A stretch of DNA of 64,000 nucleotides, from NCBI RefSeq assembly GCF_042887685.1, contig NZ_JBHVOS010000026.1:6221-70220 (forward strand). The letters run 5' to 3'. The stretch's first letter is position 1; every line of letters begins with the position of its first letter. The notes beneath the pieces were generated by a model that was not told the DNA's origin, did not search any database, and was given only the letters and a program-made list of their open reading frames with translations. A program made the position numbers and the translations under genes. Positions 8,180 through 15,867 of this stretch are shown here, piece after piece. The stretch is from Oerskovia sp042887685 (GTDB lineage Bacteria > Actinomycetota > Actinomycetes > Actinomycetales > Cellulomonadaceae).

Positions 8180-9691
8180 TCAGGGGCGCGCGACGCCCGC
8201 TCGCGCCGACGGCAGCGCAGTGGCGACGACCAGCGCGACGAGCCCCACGACGGCAGCGAGCCCGAAGGCCGCCGAGAACGGGGTCGTCGACGAGACGGTC
8301 CCGCCCTGGGCCACGGCCCCGGCCAGGAGCGCGGTCGTGACCGGCGCCGCGACGGCCGACCCGACCGTGCGCAGCACCGCGTTGAGCCCCGTGGCGGCCG
8401 CGACCTCGTCGGCCGGCGAGAGCATCGTCACGAGCTGTGCGCACACCGCGAACCCGATCCCGTTGCCGAGACCGAGAACCGTGAAGAACACCAGGACCGC
8501 CCCCATCTCGCCGGGCCGGACGGCGAGCCCGGCCCCGGCGACGGCCATGACCAGCACGGCCGTGATCGCCAGCGACTTGGCACCGAACCGGATGCTCAGC
8601 GCCGGGGCGACCCGGCCTCCCACGAACACCAGGACCGCGCTGGGGAGCAGCACGAGTCCGGTCTGTGTGACCGTGAGCCCCGAACCCGCGTCGGGCTGCG
8701 CCTGGAGGATCAGCGGCAGGCTCACGTAGAAGACGTAGGGCACGAACCCGAGCGCGAGGGTCAGGACGCTCGTGATCACGAGGGACCGGTTGCGGAACGT
8801 GCGCACGTCGACCAGGGGCGCGGCCGATCGCAGCTCGACCAGGACCAGCACGACCAGGGCGCAGACCGCCACGAGCCCGACCCCCCAGGTCAGCGGCGAG
8901 GCCCACCCCCACGACCGCCCCTGGGAGACGGCGAGCAGCAGCCCGGAGAGACCTCCCGCGAGCAGGAACGTCCCTGCCCAGTCGGTGCGCGTCGCGCGTC
9001 CCTCGGGCCGGACACCAGCGGCCGGGACCCAGGCGAGGACCATCGCGAGCGCGACCAGGACCAGGGTGGCGGTCGACCAGAAGAGCCAGTGCCACGAGAG
9101 CGACTCGACGATCAGACCGCCCAGGACGAGCGCGACGCCTGCCCCGACCCCGACCATCCCGGACAGCCACCCGAGGGCCGTGACGAGGTGCCGACCGTCG
9201 AGCGACCGGCGCGAGATCGCGAGGGCCAGCGGGAAGGTCGCGGTGCTCACGCCCTGGACCACGCGTGCCGCGAGCAGGACGCCCAGGTTCGGCGCGAGCG
9301 CGGCGACCACCGTCGCAGCGGCGAAGACGACGAGCGTGACGACCAGGACCCGGCGGTGCCCGTAGCGGTCGCCGAGCGAGCCGACGACGGGGGCGAGCAC
9401 AGCACCCGCGACCAGGAAGGCCGTGAGGATCCATCCCGTCCCCTGTGGACCCGCCCCGAGGGCCTCCCCGAGCGTCGGGAGGGCCGGCACCAGGAGCGTC
9501 TGCATGAGCGAGAAGGCCAGGACCGCGGTCGACAGGGCCAGGATCGTCAGAGCGGGCCGGGCCGGGGGGCCCGGGACGCTCTCGCCGGGCGGGACCTGCA
9601 GGGCCTGGGGCGGCGTCGAGGCCGGTCGGGGCGTCGAGGCCGGGTTCGCGCCGGGACGGGTGGTCGTGGACGTGGGGGCAGGACGGGTCAC
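8180..9691 (-). CDS. MFS multidrug-type exporter (DHA2-like)
   Basis: About 503 residues from GTG 9691. After a Pro/Thr-rich tail the protein has many hydrophobic segments. It carries the MFS loop-2 motif GSLGDRYGHRRVLVV near residue 105 and a second-half pattern RFGAKSLAITAVL, compatible with a 14-TM drug:H+ antiporter. It is divergent from a TetR gene, with a 24-bp palindrome in the shared promoter region, the usual layout of a repressor controlling its efflux pump. Longer in-frame starts upstream would cross the palindrome and are less likely. Confidence 0.85.
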   Translation of the reverse strand: MTRPAPTSTTTRPGANPASTPRPASTPPQALQVPPGESVPGPPARPALTILALSTAVLAFSLMQTLLVPALPTLGEALGAGPQGTGWILTAFLVAGAVLAPVVGSLGDRYGHRRVLVVTLVVFAAATVVAALAPNLGVLLAARVVQGVSTATFPLALAISRRSLDGRHLVTALGWLSGMVGVGAGVALVLGGLIVESLSWHWLFWSTATLVLVALAMVLAWVPAAGVRPEGRATRTDWAGTFLLAGGLSGLLLAVSQGRSWGWASPLTWGVGLVAVCALVVLVLVELRSAAPLVDVRTFRNRSLVITSVLTLALGFVPYVFYVSLPLILQAQPDAGSGLTVTQTGLVLLPSAVLVFVGGRVAPALSIRFGAKSLAITAVLVMAVAGAGLAVRPGEMGAVLVFFTVLGLGNGIGFAVCAQLVTMLSPADEVAAATGLNAVLRTVGSAVAAPVTTALLAGAVAQGGTVSSTTPFSAAFGLAAVVGLVALVVATALPSARAGVARP

Positions 9692-9738
9692 GGGCGCGGC
9701 TCTCGGTCGGTGGCCGGCGAACCGGCGGACGATGAAAC

Positions 9739-9762
9739 GGAACGGAATCTTCGTTCCGTTCC
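9739..9762. promoter_or_regulatory. TetR operator palindrome between MFS and TetR genes
   Basis: GGAACGGAA, six bases, TTCCGTTCC: a perfect 9-bp-arm inverted repeat in the 103-bp gap between the divergent starts. It is the probable binding site of the adjacent TetR protein. Confidence 0.75.
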
Positions 9763-9794
9763 AAACTAGCACCCGGGACGGCTACCGTGAAGAC

Positions 9795-10550
9795 ATGCCT
9801 CCGGACCCGACGTCGCCGCCGCTCGCCGGTCGCAAGCGCGAAGCCCTCGCCAACGACCGCAACGTGCTGGTCGCAGCACGCGAGGTCTTCTCCCTCCACG
9901 GCCCCGAGGCGACGATCGGCCAGGTGGCCGAACGGGCAGGGGTGGGCGTCGGCAGCATCTACCGCCGCTACAGCACCAAGAGCGCCCTGGTCCGCGCCCT
10001 GCACGTCGCGGCGATCGACGACCTCGCGCAGATCGCGCGCGAGTGCGCGGAGGGAGCCAAGGACACGGAGGGCACGGCGGCCACCGGTCAGGGCGCCCCG
10101 TCCGGGGCCGTCGAGACCTTCCTGCGGCGGCACATCCTCGAGTCGTTCGGCCCGCTCATCATCTCCTCGGGCGAGCACCCGCCCGCGACGCCCGAGGTCG
10201 ACGCCGCGTCGGCCGCCCTGCACGAGGCGCTCGAGCGGGTGCTCGCGACGGACCGGGAGGCCGGCCTCGTGCCCAGCACGTTCACCCCGGCGGACCTGAT
10301 GCTGCTCATCACCCACCTTCGCCCACCCCTCCCTCTACCTCGCGAGCAGGCCGACGCCCTCCACCTGCGCTATCTCGGCGTGGCGCTCTCCGGGCTCGCG
10401 CAGGCCGCGTCGACCGTCGCGTCGGCAGCCTCGGCCCCGGCCTCGCCGGCGGGTGCCACCACCTCCACCGCCCTGCCCCCCGGCCCCTCGTGGGAGGACT
10501 GGCTCGCGATGTGGACCTCTCGTGACCCCGGGGTTGCCGCGGACGGCTGA
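9795..10550 (+). CDS. TetR-family repressor of the MFS exporter
   Basis: 251 residues from ATG 9795. The N-terminal HTH (residues about 18-62) includes ATIGQVAERAGVGVGSIYRRYSTK, the classic TetR recognition helix. The C-terminal part is a ligand/dimer domain followed by an Ala/Ser/Thr-rich tail ending WEDWLAMWTSRD. Divergence from the MFS gene and the palindrome at 9739-9762 suggest it represses the pump and itself. Its last 181 bases overlap the end of the convergent reductase gene. Confidence 0.85.
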   Translation: MPPDPTSPPLAGRKREALANDRNVLVAAREVFSLHGPEATIGQVAERAGVGVGSIYRRYSTKSALVRALHVAAIDDLAQIARECAEGAKDTEGTAATGQGAPSGAVETFLRRHILESFGPLIISSGEHPPATPEVDAASAALHEALERVLATDREAGLVPSTFTPADLMLLITHLRPPLPLPREQADALHLRYLGVALSGLAQAASTVASAASAPASPAGATTSTALPPGPSWEDWLAMWTSRDPGVAADG

Positions 10551-11620
10551 GCGACCCCGTCCACGAACAGCTCGACGGCCGCTCCTCCCCCGACCACCGC
10601 GAGCCGCTCCGGAAGGTCGGCCAGGCCGTCGACCTGCTCGACGTGCCGGACCCCCGGCGACACGTGCCCGGCGACGACCGCGAGCGCCACCTCGGCCGCG
10701 ACCAGGCCGGTGACCCGCCCCTGGCCGTGCGCGACGAGCGAGACCTGCGCCTCTCGCTCCCCGTTCCGGGCCGTCGCGGCGAGCGCGAACCGGTCCCCGC
10801 CGACGTGCACGGCACCGAACAGCGCCGCGAGCAGCCGTCGACCGTGCTCGCTGCGGAAGGCGCGCAGGAGCCCGGCGCGGCGCGAGCCGAACAGCACCGC
10901 GGTGAGCGCCCGGGAGTCGAGCGCGAACCGCGTCGTCACCCGGGGCACGTCGAGCGTGCGGCGCAGGGCGTGCTGGTCGGAGAAGTCGAACGGATGGACG
11001 GTGCGCCCTCCGAGCGCGGGCAGCAGGACCCGGCGAGGGCCGCCGTCGGGCGCTCTGCCTCGCCGGCCGCCCGGGCGAGGGCTCACCAGCCCGTCGACCG
11101 TCCAGCGGATCGCGTCCGCGCCGTGCGCCTCGCCGCCTCCGAGGACGACCGCGACGTCGATCTCCTGGGCGCCGCCCACGAGGTCGTGCGCACGACGCGC
11201 GAGCAGGTTCGTGAGTCCCGGCGCGACGCCCACGCTCAGCACGGCCGCGGCTCCCGTCTCGCGGGCGACGTCGTCGAGGCGTTCGGTCGCCTCGAGCTGG
11301 GACCGCGACGCCGAGACGTCCACGAGCGAGATGCCGCGCCCGAGGCAGGCCCTGGCGACGCGGTCGTCGCCGGGCTCGACGGCCAGGACGACGAGCCCCA
11401 CGCCGTCGAGCGCGGCGTCGAGGGTCGGGGGGTCGGCGAGGTCGACCCGCGCGGCGCGCGGCGAGCCGAGCCGTCGGGCGAGCGCCTGCGCGGCGTCGAG
11501 GCTGCGCCCGGCGGGGATCACCCGGCCGGGGACGACCTCGGCGAGCCGTTCGCACACGACGGTGCCGACCGCGCCGTAGCCGCCCACGACGAGGACGTCC
11601 GGAGAGTTCACTAGAGTCAT
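10370..11620 (-). CDS. saccharopine dehydrogenase-like NAD(P)-binding protein
   Basis: 416 residues. The N-terminus VLVVGGYGAVGTVVCERLAE is a Rossmann glycine motif. VDVSASRSQLEATERLDD and VGVAPGLTNLLARRAHD match the saccharopine dehydrogenase/reductase-like family of uncertain substrate. Its ATG lies in the centre of a perfect 10-bp-arm palindrome shared with the divergent TetR gene, so that regulator probably represses it. The C-terminal 60 codons overlap the convergent TetR gene at 9795-10550. A stop codon at 10370 gives an unusually long tail. Confidence 0.75.
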   Translation of the reverse strand: MTLVNSPDVLVVGGYGAVGTVVCERLAEVVPGRVIPAGRSLDAAQALARRLGSPRAARVDLADPPTLDAALDGVGLVVLAVEPGDDRVARACLGRGISLVDVSASRSQLEATERLDDVARETGAAAVLSVGVAPGLTNLLARRAHDLVGGAQEIDVAVVLGGGEAHGADAIRWTVDGLVSPRPGGRRGRAPDGGPRRVLLPALGGRTVHPFDFSDQHALRRTLDVPRVTTRFALDSRALTAVLFGSRRAGLLRAFRSEHGRRLLAALFGAVHVGGDRFALAATARNGEREAQVSLVAHGQGRVTGLVAAEVALAVVAGHVSPGVRHVEQVDGLADLPERLAVVGGGAAVELFVDGVAQPSAATPGSREVHIASQSSHEGPGGRAVEVVAPAGEAGAEAADATVDAACASPESATPR

Positions 11621-11631
11621 GCTCTAGTGAA
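11607..11631. promoter_or_regulatory. operator palindrome over reductase start codon
   Basis: TTCACTAGAG, five bases, CTCTAGTGAA: a perfect inverted repeat whose centre is the ATG of the reductase gene. A protein bound here would block both initiation and any leaderless start. It is a likely TetR-type operator. Confidence 0.7.
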
Positions 11632-11635
11632 TATC

Positions 11636-11654
11636 ACTGTAGTCTCACTACAGT
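11636..11654. promoter_or_regulatory. second operator-like palindrome upstream of TetR
   Basis: ACTGTAG, five bases, CTACAGT: perfect arms with the same 5-base spacer as the previous palindrome and a related half-site. The two centres are 26 bases apart. Confidence 0.6.
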
Positions 11655-11684
11655 CAATCGTCCGTGCTCGTCCCCGGGAGCCTC

Positions 11685-12293
11685 ATGTCCCCCACCCGCG
11701 CCGAGAAGGCCCGCGCGACCCGCACCCGCATCCTCGACGCGGCGCGCGCGCTGTTCGTCCGGAACGGCTGGACACGCACCTCGGTCGAGGACGTCGCGCG
11801 CGCCGCGGGCGTCGCGACCCAGACGATCTACTACACGTTCGGCAGCAAGCACGCGCTCTTCAAGGAGCTCCTCGACGTGAGCGTCGCGGGCGACCACGAC
11901 GACGTCGCCACGCTCGAGCGCCCCTGGGCCCTGGCCGTCCTCGCCGAGCCCGACGGCGCCACCCACCTCGCGCTGCACGTCGCCGGGGCGCGCGCCGTGC
12001 TCGACCGCGTCGCCCCGCTCCTGCGGGTCCTGCGCGACGCGGCGCCCGCCGTGCCCGAGCTCGGCGAGCTGTGGGCCGCGAACCAGGCGCAACGCCGCAC
12101 GGTCGCCGCGACGCTCACCCGGTCGCTCGCCGACAAGTCGCCCCTGCGGACGAGCACCGAGGTCGCGAGCGACGTGACCCACGCGCTGCTGGGACCCGAC
12201 ACGTACGGCACGCTCGTGCTCGACCTGGGCTGGTCGCCCGAGGCCTGGCAGGACTGGGCCACCGACGCGCTGCGTCGCCAGCTCCTGCCATGA
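11685..12293 (+). CDS. TetR-family transcriptional regulator
   Basis: 202 residues from ATG 11685, preceded by GGGAG; a GTG at 11664 is an alternative. The HTH at about 10-55 includes TSVEDVARAAGVATQTIYYTFGSK. The rest is a helical ligand domain ending LGWSPEAWQDWATDALRR. It is divergent from the saccharopine dehydrogenase-like gene across two palindromes, so it most likely represses that gene and itself. The inducer is unknown. Confidence 0.85.
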   Translation: MSPTRAEKARATRTRILDAARALFVRNGWTRTSVEDVARAAGVATQTIYYTFGSKHALFKELLDVSVAGDHDDVATLERPWALAVLAEPDGATHLALHVAGARAVLDRVAPLLRVLRDAAPAVPELGELWAANQAQRRTVAATLTRSLADKSPLRTSTEVASDVTHALLGPDTYGTLVLDLGWSPEAWQDWATDALRRQLLP

Positions 12294-12317
12294 CGCACCG
12301 GACGACGCTGCTATGGT
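12290..12317 (+). promoter_or_regulatory. promoter of the metG leader
   Basis: ATGACG and TATGGT with a 16-base spacer. The -10 box ends 7 bases before the ATG at 12325, so the transcript would begin at or next to that ATG and be leaderless, a common actinomycete arrangement. Confidence 0.55.
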
Positions 12318-12324
12318 CGACAGC

Positions 12325-12375
12325 ATGAGCTTCTCGTCGACCGTCATGATGCGCCCCACCCGGGGCCCTTCGTGA
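12325..12375 (+). CDS. metG leader peptide (Met-Met attenuator ORF)
   Basis: A 16-residue ORF, MSFSSTVMMRPTRGPS, with tandem ATG codons at 12346-12351 and a stop 23 bases before a terminator-like hairpin. It lies upstream of methionyl-tRNA synthetase. By analogy with trp/ilv leader attenuation, a ribosome stalled at Met-Met would leave 12362-12370 free. That segment can pair with 12399-12406 and would break the terminator. Codon content, position and structures are seen; regulation is inferred. Confidence 0.55.
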   Translation: MSFSSTVMMRPTRGPS

Positions 12376-12398
12376 TGCGCTGACGCGCTCCACCACCC

Positions 12399-12422
12399 AA
12401 GGCCTCGCCGCAGCGAGGCCTT
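12399..12422 (+). terminator. metG leader terminator/attenuator
   Basis: A perfect 10-bp stem (AAGGCCTCGC and complement) with a CGCA tetraloop, followed by TTTCGTGTGT. It is either the attenuator of metG or simply the terminator of the preceding TetR gene. GGGGCCCTT at 12362-12370 can compete for its 5' arm with one bulge. Confidence 0.7.
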
Positions 12423-12500
12423 TCGTGTGTCCGGGCCCGGTGCGGTCGAGGCGCCGCAGCACCCCTCATGGGTGCCCGTCGTCCCGAGAGGACTCCCGCC

Positions 12501-14087
12501 ATGACCACCCGGACCGCCCCCGCAGGCGCAGCCGCCCTGCCGACCTTCTACGTCACGACCGCCATCCCCTACGTCAACGGCGACCCGCACCTGGGCCACG
12601 CGCTCGAGCTCGTCCAGACCGACGTCCTGGCCCGCCACGCGCGCCTGCGCGGCCGACCGACCCGCTTCCTCACGGGCACCGACGACCACGCGCTCAAGAA
12701 CGTGACGGCGGCCCGGGCCGCGGGTCGCGAGGTCGGGGAGTTCGTCGCCGAGCACGTCGAGGACTTCCGTGCGCTGCGTCCGGCGCTCGCACTGTCCACC
12801 GACGACTTCCTGTCGACGTCGACCGACCCCCGGCACCGCCCCGGCGTCGAGGCGCTCTGGCGGCGGTGCGCGGAGGCCGGTGACTTCTACCGCCGCTCCT
12901 ACGAGGGCCTGTACTGCGCGGGCTGCGAGCAGTTCTACGCACCCGACGAGCTCGACGCGTCGGGCCGCTGTCCCGAGCACCAGCCCCTGCCCGAGCGCGT
13001 GGTCGAGGAGAACTGGTTCTTCCGGCTGTCCCGCCACGCCGACGCGGTCCGCGACGAGATCACCTCGGGGCGAGTGCGCGTCAACCCTGCCGCCAAGCGC
13101 AACGAGGTGCTCGCGTTCCTCGACGCCGGGCTCGAGGACTTCAGCGTCTCGCGCCCTGCGACCCGCTCGGACGGCTGGGGCGTCCCGGTCCCCGGGGACC
13201 CGTCCCAGGTCGTCTACGTGTGGTGGGACGCGCTGACCAACTACGTCACCGCGCTGGGCTACGGGTCGGACCCGACCGACCCGGGCGCCGCGGGCGACTA
13301 CCGCACCTGGTGGGCCGACGGCGACGAGCGCGTGCACGTGATCGGCAAGGGCATCACGCGCTTCCACGCGGTGTACTGGCTCGCGCTCCTGCTCTCGGCG
13401 GGCGAGCCGTTGCCCACCACGATCCACGTGCACGACTACGTCACGGCCGGGGGCGCCAAGCTCGCCAAGTCGGCGGGCACCGCGGTGCACCCCGTCGGCC
13501 TCGTGGACGCGTACGGCACCGATGCGCTGCGCTGGTGGTTCGCGCGCGAGGTCCCGCTCCTGGGCGACGCCGAGTTCACGACCGAGCGCCTCGTGGCCCG
13601 GCACGACGACGAGCTCGCGCACGGTGCGGGGAACCTGGTGAACCGCACGCTCACGCTCGTGCACAGGTTCCGCGACGGCGTCGTGCCCGTGCTCCCCCGC
13701 GCCCTGGCGACGGGGCCCGACGAGCTGGGCGCCGCCGTCGGGCAGGTGGAGGCCGCCGTGGACACCGCCCTCGCGGACGCCGACCTGCGCGGTGCGACCG
13801 GTGCCGTCTGGCGGATCGTCGACGCGGCCAACCGGTACGTCAACGCCGAGAAGCCGTGGGAGCTCGCGGCCCGCGAGCGCGCCGGAGAAGCGGGCGCCTC
13901 CGTGCACCTCGATCAGGTCCTCGCACGGCTCGTCGAGGCGTGCCGGGTCGTGGCGGTCGAGCTCTCGCCGTTCGTGCCCGACGGCGCCGCGCGCCTGCGC
14001 GAGCAGCTCGGCCCCGTGCAGGACGGACAGGCAGCCGGACCCGACCGCGTGGGCACCCCGGAGCCGGTCTTCCCCCGCCTGGGCTGA
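12501..14087 (+). CDS. metG: methionyl-tRNA synthetase
   Basis: 528 residues from ATG 12501 with a GAGAGGAC ribosome site. Class I signature HIGH-like GDPHLGHA near residue 30; zinc-knuckle-like CAGC and CPEH near 140-160. VWWDALTNYVTALGY is the MetRS core strand, and the KMSKS-like loop appears as KLAKS near 320. The anticodon-binding helical domain is at about 370-500 (NRTLTLVHRF, ANRYVNAEKPWE). It charges tRNA-Met with methionine. The A at the third loop position is unlike the common KMSKS but seen in some MetRS branches; another copy may exist elsewhere. Confidence 0.92.
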   Translation: MTTRTAPAGAAALPTFYVTTAIPYVNGDPHLGHALELVQTDVLARHARLRGRPTRFLTGTDDHALKNVTAARAAGREVGEFVAEHVEDFRALRPALALSTDDFLSTSTDPRHRPGVEALWRRCAEAGDFYRRSYEGLYCAGCEQFYAPDELDASGRCPEHQPLPERVVEENWFFRLSRHADAVRDEITSGRVRVNPAAKRNEVLAFLDAGLEDFSVSRPATRSDGWGVPVPGDPSQVVYVWWDALTNYVTALGYGSDPTDPGAAGDYRTWWADGDERVHVIGKGITRFHAVYWLALLLSAGEPLPTTIHVHDYVTAGGAKLAKSAGTAVHPVGLVDAYGTDALRWWFAREVPLLGDAEFTTERLVARHDDELAHGAGNLVNRTLTLVHRFRDGVVPVLPRALATGPDELGAAVGQVEAAVDTALADADLRGATGAVWRIVDAANRYVNAEKPWELAARERAGEAGASVHLDQVLARLVEACRVVAVELSPFVPDGAARLREQLGPVQDGQAAGPDRVGTPEPVFPRLG

Positions 14088-14091
14088 CCGA

Positions 14092-14108
14092 CGCCCCCGC
14101 TGGGGGCG
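14092..14108. terminator. short hairpin between metG and ramB-like gene
   Basis: CGCCCCC, three bases, GGGGGCG just after the metG stop. A second, imperfect CGTGTCG-type stem follows to about 14155. It is a probable bidirectional terminator. Confidence 0.45.
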
Positions 14109-14169
14109 GAGCACGTGTCGCGGCACACCGGGGCCGCACGACACGCGCTCCGCACCCGGCGGACGGCGG

Positions 14170-15690
14170 CTAGCGCAGCGCCGGGGCGTGCGACTCCAGG
14201 AACCGGAACACCTCGGTCTGGTCCACGCCCGGGAACGCCCCGACCGGCATCGCGGCGAGCATGCTCGCGTGCGGGCGCGCGCTCGGCCACGACCGGTCCG
14301 CCCAGCGTTCGGTCAGCTCCACGGGCGGGCGCCGGCAGCACGACTCGTCCGGGCACCGCGAGACCGTGCGCTCGGTCGTCTCGCGCCCGCGGAACCACTT
14401 GACGTGCCCGAACGGCACGCCCACGCTGACCGAGAACTGGCCGTCGTCGGAGTCCTGGACGCGCGAGGTGCACCAGTAGGTGCCGGTCGGGGTGTCGGTG
14501 TACTGGCTGAAGGGGCTCAGCCGGTCCTCGACCGCGAACACCGTGCGCGCGGTCCAGTTGCGGCACACGTACTGCCCCTCGACGGCCCCGAGGGGATCCG
14601 CGGGGAAGCGCACGCCGTCGTTCTCGTACGCCTTGTGGATGATCCCGGACTCGTGGATCTTCATGAAGTGCACGCCGATGCCCAGGTGCGTCGTGGCGAG
14701 GTTCGTGAACCGGTGGGCCGCGGTCTCGTAGGACACCGAGAACGCGTCGCGCAGGTCCTCGACCGAGATCTCGCGGGCGTCCTTGGCCTCCTTGAGGAGC
14801 TTGACGGCGTCGCGCTCGGGCAGCAGGAGCGCGGCCGACAGGTAGTTCGCCTCGACGCGCTGGCGCAGGAACTCGCCGTAGTCGCGCGGCTCGTGGTGAC
14901 CCAGCACGTGCGACGCGAGCGCCTGGAGCAGGGCCGAGCGCGGGTCGCTCGACGCGCGCGTGCCCGTGCTCGGCAGGTACACGCGGTGGTGCCGGAGGTC
15001 GATGACCGAGCGCGTCGAGTGCGGCAGGTCGTGCACGTAGTGCAGCGAGAAGCCCAGGTGCGTCGCGAGGTCCGCGGCCACGCGCTGCGACATGGGTCCG
15101 CGGGCGTGCCCGACGCCGTCGAGCAGCTCGCGCGCGGTCGTCTCGAGCTCGGGGAAGTGGTTGTCCTGGGCGCGCATGGTCGCGCGGAGCTCGGTGTTCG
15201 CGCGTCGGGCCTCCTCGGGGGTCGCGGCCCGCTCGGTGTGCAGGCGCTCGAGCTCGCGCTGGAGACCGACGATCGCCTCGAGGGCGTCGCTCGGCAGCGA
15301 CTTGCCGACCCGTACGCCGGCCAGCCCGAGCGACGCGAACAGCGGGCCGCGCTGCGCGCGCTCGAGCTCGATCTCCAGGGCGGCGCGGCGCGTGGGCGGC
15401 TCGGCCGAGAGCAGGTCCTCGACGCTCGCGCCGAGGGCTCGGGCGATGGCCTGGAGCTGGGAGAACTTGGGCTCGCGACGCCCGTTCTCGATCACGGACA
15501 CCTGCGAGGGCGCCCGGCCGATCGCGGCCCCGAGCTCGTCGAGCGTCATGCCCCGCTCGGTCCGCAGGTGCCGGACGCGACGGCCGATCGTGAGGGCGTC
15601 GGCCTCCTCCTCGACCGGCAGCGTGGTGGCCAGGGGCGTCCCGCCCTGCCGTCCGGGGAACTTCTGTGCTGACTGCGCGTCAGATGCCAT
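14170..15690 (-). CDS. ramB: RamB-type XRE regulator of acetate/glyoxylate genes
   Basis: 506 residues from ATG 15690. The XRE HTH at about 34-90 reads TIGRRVRHLRTERGMTLDEL then GRAPSQVSVIENGRREP. A central ImmA/IrrE-like domain is degenerate (SHVLGHHEPRDYGEFLRQRVEANYL in two parts around residue 250). The C-terminal short-chain fatty-acyl regulator domain ends in a Cys-rich SRCPDESCCRRPP segment. In Corynebacterium RamB represses aceA/aceB and other acetate genes. Here it is divergent from those very genes, with a 28-bp palindrome between, so the same role is strongly suggested. Confidence 0.85.
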   Translation of the reverse strand: MASDAQSAQKFPGRQGGTPLATTLPVEEEADALTIGRRVRHLRTERGMTLDELGAAIGRAPSQVSVIENGRREPKFSQLQAIARALGASVEDLLSAEPPTRRAALEIELERAQRGPLFASLGLAGVRVGKSLPSDALEAIVGLQRELERLHTERAATPEEARRANTELRATMRAQDNHFPELETTARELLDGVGHARGPMSQRVAADLATHLGFSLHYVHDLPHSTRSVIDLRHHRVYLPSTGTRASSDPRSALLQALASHVLGHHEPRDYGEFLRQRVEANYLSAALLLPERDAVKLLKEAKDAREISVEDLRDAFSVSYETAAHRFTNLATTHLGIGVHFMKIHESGIIHKAYENDGVRFPADPLGAVEGQYVCRNWTARTVFAVEDRLSPFSQYTDTPTGTYWCTSRVQDSDDGQFSVSVGVPFGHVKWFRGRETTERTVSRCPDESCCRRPPVELTERWADRSWPSARPHASMLAAMPVGAFPGVDQTEVFRFLESHAPALR

Positions 15691-15722
15691 GACTGAGGGT
15701 GACACACGCCACTCCTTCCGCA

Positions 15723-15750
15723 CAACAGAAGAAGCGCACTTCTTCTGTTG
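15723..15750. promoter_or_regulatory. 28-bp palindrome between ramB-like gene and aceA
   Basis: CAACAGAAGAAG, four bases, CTTCTTCTGTTG: perfect 12-bp arms, 33 bases upstream of the ramB-like start and 118 bases before aceA. It is a likely operator for the RamB-type protein, although the sequence differs from the corynebacterial RamB site. Confidence 0.65.
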
Positions 15751-15867
15751 AAGAAGTCCTTGTGGACCCCTTGCGCGGCGAAGGAAGGTCGTTCCACGGC
15801 CACCGCTCGTCCGGGCGGCAGGCCGGGACGAGTACCACCGCACGCAACGAAGCTCTGGAGGCACCCC

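Noticed and set aside
12294..12500. T-box or SAM riboswitch before metG
   Set aside because: No T-box consensus, specifier loop or SAM-I core is visible; the leader-ORF model fits better.
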